This document shows positions 7,724 to 15,875 of a DNA stretch of 27,872 nt, one piece after another. Position numbers and translations under genes: made by a program. The notes under the pieces were generated by a model. The model saw only the letters and a program-made list of their open reading frames with translations, made no database searches and was not told the DNA's origin. The DNA comes from DAOPYE01 sp035352715 (GTDB taxonomy: Bacteria; Acidobacteriota; Holophagae; Holophagales; Holophagaceae). Where the stretch lies: the NCBI GenBank assembly GCA_035352715.1, contig DAOPYE010000028.1, positions 1 through 27,872 of the forward strand, given 5' to 3'. Within the stretch, counting starts at the first letter, position 1. Every line of letters begins with the position of its first letter.

Positions 7724-8569
7724 ATGAACGGCCTGAAGTCCTTCATCCTCATCGCTGCCATGACCGCCCTGCTGGTGGTCGTCGGGGATCTACTCATGCC
7801 CCAGGGCCACATGGGCGCGATCCTGGCGCTGGGCATCGGCCTGGTGATGAACGGCGTGAGCTACTTCTTCTCCGATTCCATCGTGCTGATGATGTACGGC
7901 GCTAGGGTCGTAGGGCCGCAGGAGGCGCCGGAGCTCCATGCGATCGTGGCCAACCTCGCGCAGCGCGCGGGCCTGCCCATGCCGCGTGTGGCCATGATTT
8001 CGGAAGAGACGCCCAACGCCTTCGCCACGGGACGCAATCCGGATCACGCCGTCGTGGCGGTCACCAGCGGCATCCTGCGGACGCTGTCGCGGCAGGAGCT
8101 GGAGGGCGTGCTGGCCCACGAGTTGGGCCATGTGAAGCACCGGGATATCCTCATCGGAAGCCTCGCTGCCGTGCTGGCCCAGGCGATCATGTTCCTGTCG
8201 CACATGGCCATCTACTTCACGCCGCGCGATGAGAACGACCGCCCCAATCCACTTGCGGGCATGCTGATCTACTTCCTGGGCCCCATCGCCGCGATCCTGT
8301 TGCAGATGGCCGTGAGTCGCTCGCGCGAATACATGGCCGACGCATACGCTGCGCGTCTGACCGGGCGGCCCGATATGCTGGCTTCGGCCCTGCGCCGGAT
8401 CTCGGGCTACAACGAACAGGTGCCCATGCGGCACGCCGAGCCCGCCACGGCCCACATGATGATCGTGAACCCCCTCAGTGGCGGCGGCATCTTCAGCCTC
8501 TTCAGCACGCATCCGCCCATCGGCAAGCGCATCGCGCGCCTGGAGGCCATGCCCATCGAGGCGCGCTGA
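7724..8569 (+). CDS. htpX: Membrane zinc protease HtpX (M48)
   Basis: Inner-membrane metalloprotease that degrades misfolded membrane proteins under envelope stress; 281 aa, the usual length. Two N-terminal membrane segments (about 5-23 and 31-52) precede the zinc site HELGH (132-136). Two further hydrophobic stretches (about 143-165 and 178-197) follow, then SREYMAD, with Glu202 as the expected third zinc ligand. The C-terminus has the family-typical FSTHPPIGKRIARL. A clear RBS (GAGGGAGAG) lies ahead of the ATG, 12 nt after the phosphatase stop, so it may be read through from the partner-switching operon. Confidence 0.95.
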   Translation: MNGLKSFILIAAMTALLVVVGDLLMPQGHMGAILALGIGLVMNGVSYFFSDSIVLMMYGARVVGPQEAPELHAIVANLAQRAGLPMPRVAMISEETPNAFATGRNPDHAVVAVTSGILRTLSRQELEGVLAHELGHVKHRDILIGSLAAVLAQAIMFLSHMAIYFTPRDENDRPNPLAGMLIYFLGPIAAILLQMAVSRSREYMADAYAARLTGRPDMLASALRRISGYNEQVPMRHAEPATAHMMIVNPLSGGGIFSLFSTHPPIGKRIARLEAMPIEAR

Positions 8570-8718
8570 TCCTCGGGGGATTCCCCGTGCGGGTGGGTTC
8601 GGCCCAGCCTACCGGGCGCCGCCCGTCCCCACGGCCACCACGCGGAAGCGAGGGGTGCTGATGCCGCGTTCACCAGCGTACAGTCGCTGATCGGGTTGGG
8701 AAGGTCGCCTGCCGCCAC

Positions 8719-8756
8719 CAGGACTGCAAGGGATTGGTGCAGCGCTTGCAGTCCTG
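8719..8756. repeat. 12-bp perfect inverted repeat between htpX and the lipoprotein gene
   Basis: CAGGACTGCAAG (8719-8730) is repeated in reverse complement at 8745-8756 around a 14-nt loop. It lies in the 214-bp space between two convergent genes, where a terminator is expected, but no T-tract follows on either strand. A smaller CGGGG/CCCCG hairpin (8574-8587) directly follows the htpX stop. No gene is visible in this interval. Confidence 0.5.
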
Positions 8757-8783
8757 CCGTTGCCAGGCCGCCTTTCGTTGCGT

Positions 8784-11700
8784 TCATGGTTTCCATCGGT
8801 AGACCACGACTTTGGCGCCGCCATCGTCTTCTTCGGTGATGAGCTTGTAGCCCTGGGCGTCGGTGGTGACGAAGATGCCGTTGACCAGATCGACCGTGCC
8901 GAAGGTGCCGCCGATCTCCGGCCCGGGGACGATGAAGTCAACCTCGTGGCCATCCGTCGCGCTGTAGATGGTAACTTCTCCGCGGCGACGCCCGTCCTTG
9001 CCTTTGTCCACGTAGGCCACGTAGATGTAGTCGGCATCCGCGGTGAAGGACCAGGGCAGGGTCATGGGCCAGCTGGTGGTGTCCAGATGGATGTTGGTGC
9101 CCTGGCAGGCGGCGTAAAAACCGGTGTCGATGACGAAGGCCTGCTTGCGCTGCGCAGCATTCAGGAAATGGTCGTAGCGGTAGATGTTCCAGATGTGGTA
9201 ACCGTCGCCGCTTCCGCCGAAGTACATCGTGTCCGTGGAAGCCACATATTTCAGGCGCGAGACTCCCGCGTTTTGGCCACTTGGCAGCGTGGTGAAGGGG
9301 ACATCCAGATGCTGGGGATGGGCGAAGTCGTAGATGGGAACCCCGTTGGCGTCGATGCCCTGGCAGGGCCAGTATTGAACGCCACCATCGCCGCCAAAGG
9401 TCGATTGGGCGGGGCCGGATCCGCCGTACCAGATGCCGCCGTTCTCATCCACATCGATGCCCTGGGAATACATGGTCCAGTTGTTCCATGTGCCGAATTC
9501 GCTCGTGTCGACGGCCGCATCGCCATTCCCATCCCGCCAGAACCATCGGATGCGCTTGTTGGTTTCGGTGTCATCCCAAAGGGGGTGGTTATTGAAGGGC
9601 GAGACTGGATCGATATCCAGGGCCTTGTCCCGCAGCATCAAGTAGCCCGCAGGAATGGCGATCTCGCTGTTGTCCAGGAATCGCCATATGCCGACAAAGC
9701 TGCCGACCATGTTGGTCATGAAGATGAAGCGCTTGCCGTTGATGCGCCGCACCCAGTTGCCCGTGTGGGAGTTCACCACCCGCGGATCCTGGGGATAGCG
9801 GAAGGGATCGAGGGTGACGCCGGACCACTTCCAGCTTTGGCCCGGAGCCTTGCTGTAGTCCATGGTGAAGCGCTTGCCGTTGGTATACATCTCGGTGCCG
9901 AAGGAGGCTGGATCCGCATCGGCGGTTTGAACGAAGCAGCCTTGGGTCTGCCAGAGCATCGTCTTTCCATCCGACGAGAACATTCGAAGATCGGTGCCGC
10001 CGACCTGCAGGCAGGGCATGCCCGCACATCCGATGTAGATGTGTCCCTGGTCGTCGTGAGCGATGCCGCGAGGGCCCCAGAATCGGAAGTCGCCCGCCTG
10101 GCCCGGAATGGGCCCAGCATAGACGCCGCCGACTTCTCCGAAGATTTCGACCGGTGTGGTCAGCGATTGGGAAAGATCAAAGATCTTGATGTTCTGATCC
10201 GGGCCGTTGTCGGCGATCCACAAGCGGCCCTTTGCGTCGAAATCGACGGCGGTGGGGTCGACCACGGCGCGAATGCTTCGCCCGTCGCTTAAGGAGACAT
10301 AGGGCCCCGTGGCGTCGGTGGGCGGCGGGCTGAGCTTGAAATCGCTGTACGTGAAGTTGAAAAAGCGGCCGTAGTAGTTATGGATGGTGGCGGTGATGCC
10401 GGTCTTCGCATCGGTGCTGACCGAGGAGTTGATGTAAGGAACCCACGTCGTGCCGCGCGCCCCTTTTCCGATGCGCTGGCCGTCGTAATAAACAGCCCCG
10501 TATTGTTTGGAGGGGCGGGTGCTGTCGCCCATGTTGTTTCCAAGGCCCGTCTCGTCGTATTGGGTGAGCACCCAGACGGTGGGAATGCCGCCGTTGTTGT
10601 CATCCTTGATGACGCCGATATCGGTCAGGAAGTTGCCGGCGTTGCCGTTCCAGGCGAGTTGATCCGCCAGCGAAGAACCGCTTGGGAATCCCATGCGGCC
10701 GCCCGAGTTCCCCAGCCAGTGGGATTCAACCGAGTGATGGAATGCGTGGGAGACGACCGTGAGCGTGAAGGAGGCCGAGGCGCTTTGGCCCCGGCTATCC
10801 GCCTGGATGGTTGCCGTGAAGGTGCCCAGAGACGTGGGCGATCCCATGATGGATCCGTCGGAATCCAGCACCACGCCCGCTGGGAGCGATCCTTGGCGCA
10901 GGGCGAAGGAGACGGGCCAGCCCGGCACGGTGTTCAGCAGATCCGGGAACACCGCCAGCATGGGGGTGTTCTGAAGGAGGATGCGGGATGGATAACCTAA
11001 GGCAAGATCTTTTGCTGGCGTCACCACGCATTGAACCCAAGCCACTGCGGTCTGTCCTCCGCAGGCGGCCCGGATGCTGACGTTGTAGGTTCCGATAGCC
11101 GAAACCTGCGCCGTGTCGGTGGGCGTTCCCTTCAATCCGCCATCGGCAGCCAGCGAGACGCCGTTGGGGAGACTGCCCTGAAGCAGGGTGTAGGTGATGC
11201 TTCCCGAAGGCGCGTTCTTGAGCGTTGGAAGGACCGTCGTGATGGCCGTTCCATCCTTGAACCAAAGACTCTTGGGATAGCTCAATGCCATGGATCCGCT
11301 TGCGCTCACCGCTCCCGCATAGGCATGGCTCGCGTGTCTGGACTCATTTGCTAATTTAACTGTAAAGGAATAATTTCCGACGGTGGTGGGCGTACCCGAC
11401 AAGCAGCCGTTGCTTCCCAGGATCAATCCCGCAGGCAGGGCGCCTGAATCAAGGCTGTAGAGGGCGGCTTCACTCGACGCCACATGGCTGGTGACCGGGG
11501 CGATGACACCGATGTCCTGCCCGGCGACGAAGTTCGGCAACGTGTAGGCGAAGTCGGGCGCGGTGCCGTCCGTGATGACCAGATTCACAACGGTGGTCGC
11601 GGTGCGGCCATCATTGTCGGCCCGGATGACCAACTGGAAAACGCCAGCCCGGTTGGCCTTCCCCCACAGGGCGCCCCCAGAGCTGAAGCCGATGCCAAGG

Positions 11701-12017
11701 TCTACGGGGAGTCCGCTCCCGCTGAGGCTGAATACGGTGGGCGTATTCGGCGTGGCGTTGTGGAGGGTCGGAAGCTGGGTTTGGAGATTCGAGACCGTGT
11801 TGATCCGATAGGTGCTTTGGGGATAGGTGATGCTGAAGCTGCTGGATGCACTCACCGTCAGCTGCGCTATCAGGGTCGCCTTGCGCTTGCCATTGGTGAA
11901 TGCGATCTGGAAGGAGCTCGTGCCAGCGGTGGCGGGGGTTCCCGAAATGGTTCCGTCTGCGGCAAGCGCAAGGCCCGAGGGCAGGCTGCCTGAATCCATG
12001 GCCGCCGTGGTCGCCAA
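8784..12017 (-). CDS. Multi-Ig / beta-propeller-like surface lipoprotein, C-terminal part of a gene split by TGA
   Basis: This 1077-codon reading frame continues, in the same phase, the N-terminal piece ending at 12018; only a TGA separates them. It carries five putative-Ig (He_PIG-like) repeats, recognisable by GSLPSGL, GSGLPVDL, GALPAGL, GSLPNGV and GSLPAGV, each followed by a DG/GTP turn in most copies. A C-terminal region of about 650 residues has NHL/SMP-30-like beta-propeller features (DPTAVDFDAKGRLWIADNG, GPRGIAHDDQGHIYIGCAG, GIDVDENGGIWYGGSG). The likely role is polysaccharide binding or surface display; no catalytic motif was recognised. The first codon after the stop is TTG (12017), with ATG at 11999; neither has an RBS, so independent expression is doubtful. 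It sits beside two secreted glycoside hydrolases. Confidence 0.7.
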   Translation of the reverse strand: MATTAAMDSGSLPSGLALAADGTISGTPATAGTSSFQIAFTNGKRKATLIAQLTVSASSSFSITYPQSTYRINTVSNLQTQLPTLHNATPNTPTVFSLSGSGLPVDLGIGFSSGGALWGKANRAGVFQLVIRADNDGRTATTVVNLVITDGTAPDFAYTLPNFVAGQDIGVIAPVTSHVASSEAALYSLDSGALPAGLILGSNGCLSGTPTTVGNYSFTVKLANESRHASHAYAGAVSASGSMALSYPKSLWFKDGTAITTVLPTLKNAPSGSITYTLLQGSLPNGVSLAADGGLKGTPTDTAQVSAIGTYNVSIRAACGGQTAVAWVQCVVTPAKDLALGYPSRILLQNTPMLAVFPDLLNTVPGWPVSFALRQGSLPAGVVLDSDGSIMGSPTSLGTFTATIQADSRGQSASASFTLTVVSHAFHHSVESHWLGNSGGRMGFPSGSSLADQLAWNGNAGNFLTDIGVIKDDNNGGIPTVWVLTQYDETGLGNNMGDSTRPSKQYGAVYYDGQRIGKGARGTTWVPYINSSVSTDAKTGITATIHNYYGRFFNFTYSDFKLSPPPTDATGPYVSLSDGRSIRAVVDPTAVDFDAKGRLWIADNGPDQNIKIFDLSQSLTTPVEIFGEVGGVYAGPIPGQAGDFRFWGPRGIAHDDQGHIYIGCAGMPCLQVGGTDLRMFSSDGKTMLWQTQGCFVQTADADPASFGTEMYTNGKRFTMDYSKAPGQSWKWSGVTLDPFRYPQDPRVVNSHTGNWVRRINGKRFIFMTNMVGSFVGIWRFLDNSEIAIPAGYLMLRDKALDIDPVSPFNNHPLWDDTETNKRIRWFWRDGNGDAAVDTSEFGTWNNWTMYSQGIDVDENGGIWYGGSGPAQSTFGGDGGVQYWPCQGIDANGVPIYDFAHPQHLDVPFTTLPSGQNAGVSRLKYVASTDTMYFGGSGDGYHIWNIYRYDHFLNAAQRKQAFVIDTGFYAACQGTNIHLDTTSWPMTLPWSFTADADYIYVAYVDKGKDGRRRGEVTIYSATDGHEVDFIVPGPEIGGTFGTVDLVNGIFVTTDAQGYKLITEEDDGGAKVVVYRWKP

Positions 12018-12542
12018 TCAAGGCGTCGCGCAGCCGATGATGGGCACGAGGTTGGGTGAAGCGTTTCCAGTCGCCAGACTGGGCCAGGCGTACTGGGCGG
12101 TCAGGGCCTGGTTGTCTTCCACGGTCGCGGTCAGGGGGACGCTGCCCAAGCTTGTCGCAGTGGAAGCCGAGATGGTGAACGTGAACACCCCCGCTTGGGC
12201 GGGCGTGCCCGTGAGGCTGCCATCCGCGTTGAGGCTCAGCCCCGGGGGCAGGGCGCCATCGGTGATGGTGAATGCGTAGGTCCCCGCTGTGCTCAAGGTC
12301 GGCTTCTGGGCGGTGATGGCCGATCCGACTGAATACCACGGCGCGGCGCTGGGATAGCTCAAAGCGATGGCGGTGGGCGCAGGGAGGGGCGTCGGACTTG
12401 GATTGGCGGGCGTCGTGGGCGAGGTCGTCTGCGATGGCGTGGAGGATGCGCTGCCACCTCCGCCGCCGCAGGCCTGGATCAGCAGCGCGCCTCCGAAGGC
12501 GAGGAGGCACAAAAAGGTCTGAGCAGGCCGAAATCCGTTCAT
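12018..12542 (-). CDS. N-terminal part of the split lipoprotein (signal peptide plus first Ig repeat)
   Basis: A 174-aa frame starting at ATG 12542. A lipoprotein signal (about 1-25) ends in the lipobox LIQAC, followed by a Gly/Ser run and a Ser/Thr/Pro linker to about residue 55. One putative-Ig repeat (about 60-140, with GALPPGLSL and GSLTGTPAQAG) follows, and a second repeat begins (YAWPSLATG) before TGA at 12018-12020. The second half of that repeat continues in frame as MDSGSLPSGLAL after the stop. The two pieces therefore look like one gene of about 1252 codons with a nonsense codon. If translated alone, this would be a short lipoprotein with no propeller. Confidence 0.7.
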   Translation of the reverse strand: MNGFRPAQTFLCLLAFGGALLIQACGGGGGSASSTPSQTTSPTTPANPSPTPLPAPTAIALSYPSAAPWYSVGSAITAQKPTLSTAGTYAFTITDGALPPGLSLNADGSLTGTPAQAGVFTFTISASTATSLGSVPLTATVEDNQALTAQYAWPSLATGNASPNLVPIIGCATP

Positions 12543-12645
12543 GGTGCTTTGCTCCCTAGGGCCTGGCGGCGCTATCCGTGCTTCAGTTGTCTGGAAGGTC
12601 GCAAGGAGTATAGAGCGTAAAACTTTGGACTTTGCTTGATAAATA

Positions 12646-12672
12646 TGAAAAACGCCGCTGAAAAGCGGCGTC
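12646..12672 (-). terminator. Rho-independent terminator of the GH51-GH27 unit
   Basis: On the minus strand ACGCCGCT-TTTC-AGCGGCGT is followed by TTTT: an 8-bp GC-rich stem with a U-tract. It lies about 40 nt past the GH27 stop, so it ends that transcript before the lipoprotein gene. Confidence 0.88.
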
Positions 12673-12710
12673 TCATGGGGTGTTAATGGTGCGGTGTTCG
12701 GGTCGCAGGC

Positions 12711-14054
12711 TTAGGGGCGGGGAGAGACCCTGAACAGGGCGCTGGCGTGGGGTGCGAGCGCTTTGTTCAGGCGAGGCGCCGGGCCCAGATCCTGTCGTGT
12801 CCATAGATCGCGTATGGCGTAGCCTTCCATTTTTAAGCCCACGTCATGCCAGGTGGCGTCCAGACATTGTTCGGTGTCGCCAAGATTGAAGACCGCCACA
12901 TAGGCATCGCGGCTGTCGGGGGCGTCCGCGGTCCAGACCTGGAAATCGCCCTTGGTTAGGACAGGCCTGTTGTTTTTGCTGTGCTGGTTCACGGCGAGCA
13001 CTTCGGGATTGGTGATGAGGGATAGCGTGAAGGGGTCGCAACTGGGTAGATCGCCGCCGAAGATCAGGGGCGAGCGGAAGATGGACCAAAGGGTCATCAT
13101 CGTGCGCTGCTCGTCGGCGGTGAACTTGCTGGGCTCGCCCTTGCCGCCGTTGTCGCTGATCTTCAGACGTCCGATGGGCAGCATGTCGGCGTCGGGCCAG
13201 GTGTTGTTCTTGCCGATTTCGGGTGCCCAATCCTTGGCGAAATTGAACTGCTGTCTCAGAAGCTTCCACTCGTCCCAGAAATCATCCGAGATGCGCCACA
13301 TCTGCGCGTGCTTCTGGAAGAACTCTGCCTCCATGACGGGCGCGGGGCCCGGGGAGATGCTCAGGACCATGGGGCGCCCCGTCCGCTGCGCCACCTTCAG
13401 GATGGCGCGGTGCAGGGCCTTGATCTCCGCAGGCTGGTAGAGATGGCTGCCCATGTCATCGGCCTTGATGAAATCGACCCCCCAGGAGGCGTACAGCTCG
13501 GCGATGGAATCGTAGTAATCCTGCGATCCCGGCTTGGTGGTGTCGATGCCCCACATGTCCGGGTTCCATCGACAGTGATTGTCCATTTCGGCAATGTCCT
13601 GCGCGTGCAGACGAGTTCCCTTGATGGGAAGCTTCTGGGCCACCGCCTGGCGGGGAATGCCGCGCATGATGTGGATGCCGAACTTCAGGCCCTTGGCATG
13701 AAGGTAGTCGCCGAGGGCCTTGAAGCCCGATGGGAAGCGGTTGGGCGCAGGGATCAGGCGTCCAAACCCATCCATGGTGAGCTTGGCGCCTGGGGCGTAG
13801 TCGTGGGCCTTGGCGTTGGGCTCGTACCACTGGATGTCGACGACGACGTACTGCCAGCCGAATTTCGATAGATTGGCCGCCATGTAGTCGGCGTTGGCTT
13901 TGACGTCTTGTTCCGAAACGGCGGTGCCGTATGAGTCCCAACTGTTCCAACCCATGGGAGGTGTCGCGGCCCATTCCTTGTAAGCGGGCGCTTGCGCCGG
14001 CAGGACGCCAGCGATGGCCAGCAGCGCCGAAAGGCATAGACCGCGACACACCAT
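12711..14054 (-). CDS. Secreted GH27 glycosidase (alpha-galactosidase or beta-L-arabinopyranosidase)
   Basis: A 447-aa exported glycosidase. The signal peptide is about residues 1-22 (hydrophobic core, then PAQA). The GH27 hallmark TPPMGWNSWDSYG is at 31-43. FIKADD carries the nucleophile (Asp199) and WRISDDFWDEW the acid/base (Asp258). A C-terminal beta-sandwich ends at FRVSPRP. GH27 contains alpha-galactosidases, alpha-N-acetylgalactosaminidases and beta-L-arabinopyranosidases; I cannot separate these by eye. The neighbouring arabinofuranosidase makes an arabinose-side-chain substrate possible. The ATG at 14054 has AGAGGAT upstream and lies 12 nt after the GH51 stop, so the two form an operon ending at the terminator at 12646-12672. 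Confidence 0.9.
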   Translation of the reverse strand: MVCRGLCLSALLAIAGVLPAQAPAYKEWAATPPMGWNSWDSYGTAVSEQDVKANADYMAANLSKFGWQYVVVDIQWYEPNAKAHDYAPGAKLTMDGFGRLIPAPNRFPSGFKALGDYLHAKGLKFGIHIMRGIPRQAVAQKLPIKGTRLHAQDIAEMDNHCRWNPDMWGIDTTKPGSQDYYDSIAELYASWGVDFIKADDMGSHLYQPAEIKALHRAILKVAQRTGRPMVLSISPGPAPVMEAEFFQKHAQMWRISDDFWDEWKLLRQQFNFAKDWAPEIGKNNTWPDADMLPIGRLKISDNGGKGEPSKFTADEQRTMMTLWSIFRSPLIFGGDLPSCDPFTLSLITNPEVLAVNQHSKNNRPVLTKGDFQVWTADAPDSRDAYVAVFNLGDTEQCLDATWHDVGLKMEGYAIRDLWTRQDLGPAPRLNKALAPHASALFRVSPRP

Positions 14055-14066
14055 GGTTGGATCCTC

Positions 14067-15635
14067 TTACTTCAGTTCAAGCACGACGACGGACTTCGCG
14101 GGCAGGGTGACTTCCAGCTTGTCCTTGCGGAGCTTGGCTCCATCAAAGGCCTTGGGCTTCACGTTCTCCGGCTGCTCGAAGGTGTTGTGCGCATCGATGG
14201 CGGAGGCCGTCAGAATCCGTCCCGTCACGTTCTTCGCCTGCATTCCAAGCAGGTCGCAGGTGACGGTTTCGGCCTTGTCGGGCCGCGTGTTCACGAGCGA
14301 TAGATGGATCGTGCCATTCGCGGCCTTGGACGCATTGGCGCTGATGGAGGGCAGGCGCTTGCCATCCAGGACGTAGTCTTCGGCTTTGACATCGATCGGA
14401 AGATGCACGGCGCCCTGGTGGACATTGAACATCTCGAAGATGTGATAGGTCGGCGTCAGCAGCATCTTGTCGCCATCGGTCAGGATCATGGCCTGCAGCA
14501 CATTGATCATCTGGGCGATATTCGCCATGGGAACGCGATCTGAATGATCCTGGAAGACATGGAAGTGCAGGGCCGCCAGCAGCGCGTCGCGCAGGGTGTT
14601 CTGCTGGATCAGGAAGCCAGGGTTGGTGCCGGGCTGCGGGTCTGTCCAGATGCCCCATTCATCCACGATCAGGCCGACCTTCTTCTCCGGGTCGGTCACG
14701 TTCATGATCGCGGAGTGCTTGGTGATCAATTCGTTCATCTGCACGGCTCCGCGCAGGGTGGAGTGCCACGCCGCTTCCGTGAACTGGGTCGCAGGTCCCT
14801 TCTTGTCCCAGTTTCCGGTCGGGATGGTGTAGTTGTGCAGGGACAGGCCATACATGGGGCCGGCGTTCTTCATCAACACGTCCGTCCAGCGGTAGTCGTC
14901 GCCGCTGGGGCCGACGGCGATGCGGAGCAGTTGATTGCCTGCATAGCTCTTCAGGAATGTGGAATAGCGGCGGAAGTTGTCCGAATAGTACTCGGGACGC
15001 ATGTTGCCGCCGCATCCCCAGGCCTCGTTTCCAATGCCGAAATACTTCACCTTCCACGGCTTCTCACGCCCGTTCTTCCGGCGCATATCCGCCATGGGCG
15101 ACTGGGCGTCGGAGGTCAGGTATTCCACCCACTCCATCATTTCCTGGGGTGTGCCGCTGCCGAGATTGCCGTTGATGTAGGGTTCCGCGCCGATCAGATC
15201 GCAGAAGTCCATGAACTCGTGGGTGCCGAACGCGTTGTCCTCGGTCACGCCGCCCCAATTGGTGTTGATCATGCGGGGGCGCTTCTCGCGGGGGCCGATG
15301 CCATCCTTCCAGTGGTACTCATCGGCGAAACAGCCGCCGGGCCAGCGCAGCACGGGCACCCGCATCTTCTTCAGGGCTTCCACGACGTCTTTACGGAAGC
15401 CGCGGATATTGGGGATCTTGGAATCCTCGCCCACCCAGATGCCGCCGTAGATGCCGTGGCCCAGGTGCTCGGCGAACTGGCCGTAGATATTGGGGTTGAT
15501 CACCGACTTGCCCTGATCGGCGCGCAGGGTGAGCTGGGCCGGGAGGGGCGCGGGTTCGGCGGCGCTTGCGGAACCCGCAAGCAGTCCCGCGGAGACCACG
15601 AGGGCTGAGAAGATTCGGGAGCGGAATGGGTTCAT
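14067..15635 (-). CDS. Secreted GH51 alpha-L-arabinofuranosidase
   Basis: Removes terminal alpha-L-arabinofuranosyl groups from arabinoxylan or arabinan; 522 aa. The signal peptide is about 1-26 (hydrophobic core, then GSASAA). Family motifs are INPNIYGQFAEHLG (47-60) and RWPGGCFADEYHW. The acid/base is in YFGIGNEAWGCGGN (Glu204) and the nucleophile in LIVDEWGIW (Glu326). A C-terminal beta domain (about 430-522) completes the usual architecture. Many GH51 enzymes are cytoplasmic, so the signal peptide points to periplasmic or extracellular action. The start is ATG 15635 with AAAGGTG upstream; the frame stays open far upstream across gltX but that is antisense noise. It is first gene of the unit with GH27 and diverges from gltX across 240 bp, which should hold both promoters. 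Confidence 0.94.
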   Translation of the reverse strand: MNPFRSRIFSALVVSAGLLAGSASAAEPAPLPAQLTLRADQGKSVINPNIYGQFAEHLGHGIYGGIWVGEDSKIPNIRGFRKDVVEALKKMRVPVLRWPGGCFADEYHWKDGIGPREKRPRMINTNWGGVTEDNAFGTHEFMDFCDLIGAEPYINGNLGSGTPQEMMEWVEYLTSDAQSPMADMRRKNGREKPWKVKYFGIGNEAWGCGGNMRPEYYSDNFRRYSTFLKSYAGNQLLRIAVGPSGDDYRWTDVLMKNAGPMYGLSLHNYTIPTGNWDKKGPATQFTEAAWHSTLRGAVQMNELITKHSAIMNVTDPEKKVGLIVDEWGIWTDPQPGTNPGFLIQQNTLRDALLAALHFHVFQDHSDRVPMANIAQMINVLQAMILTDGDKMLLTPTYHIFEMFNVHQGAVHLPIDVKAEDYVLDGKRLPSISANASKAANGTIHLSLVNTRPDKAETVTCDLLGMQAKNVTGRILTASAIDAHNTFEQPENVKPKAFDGAKLRKDKLEVTLPAKSVVVLELK

Positions 15636-15875
15636 GGACACACCTTTCAGGATGACGGCCTGCTGTATTGAAACCGGTTCCATTTGCCACCGCAAGAATC
15701 CATCCCCCCTTTTGTGGAAACGCCCTTCTGGCGAGGTTCTTCGGCGCATGAGAGGGACCGTGGATGGTGGAAAGTCGGCGGCGTCCAGCGCGGGGCACAG
15801 GCTCGGCCGAAAAGGTATCCAGGAATCGCCTTCGGGGTTCTGGCAAACTGGTGGATTGCATTGCATGAGGCTCTG

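Noticed and set aside
8760..10292. 510-aa plus-strand open frame inside the lipoprotein region
   Set aside because: Antisense shadow of the propeller-like region; no RBS, no domain, and composition expected of high-GC complementary frames.
12018..12020. TGA in the lipoprotein gene as a selenocysteine codon
   Set aside because: It falls in a structural Ig repeat where no redox residue is expected, I saw no SECIS-like hairpin directly after it, and no Sec machinery is visible. A nonsense change is simpler.
8784..12542. Tandem protein repeats as a possible CRISPR or satellite array
   Set aside because: The repetition is at protein level (putative-Ig domains) with diverged DNA; there are no short identical direct repeats with spacers.
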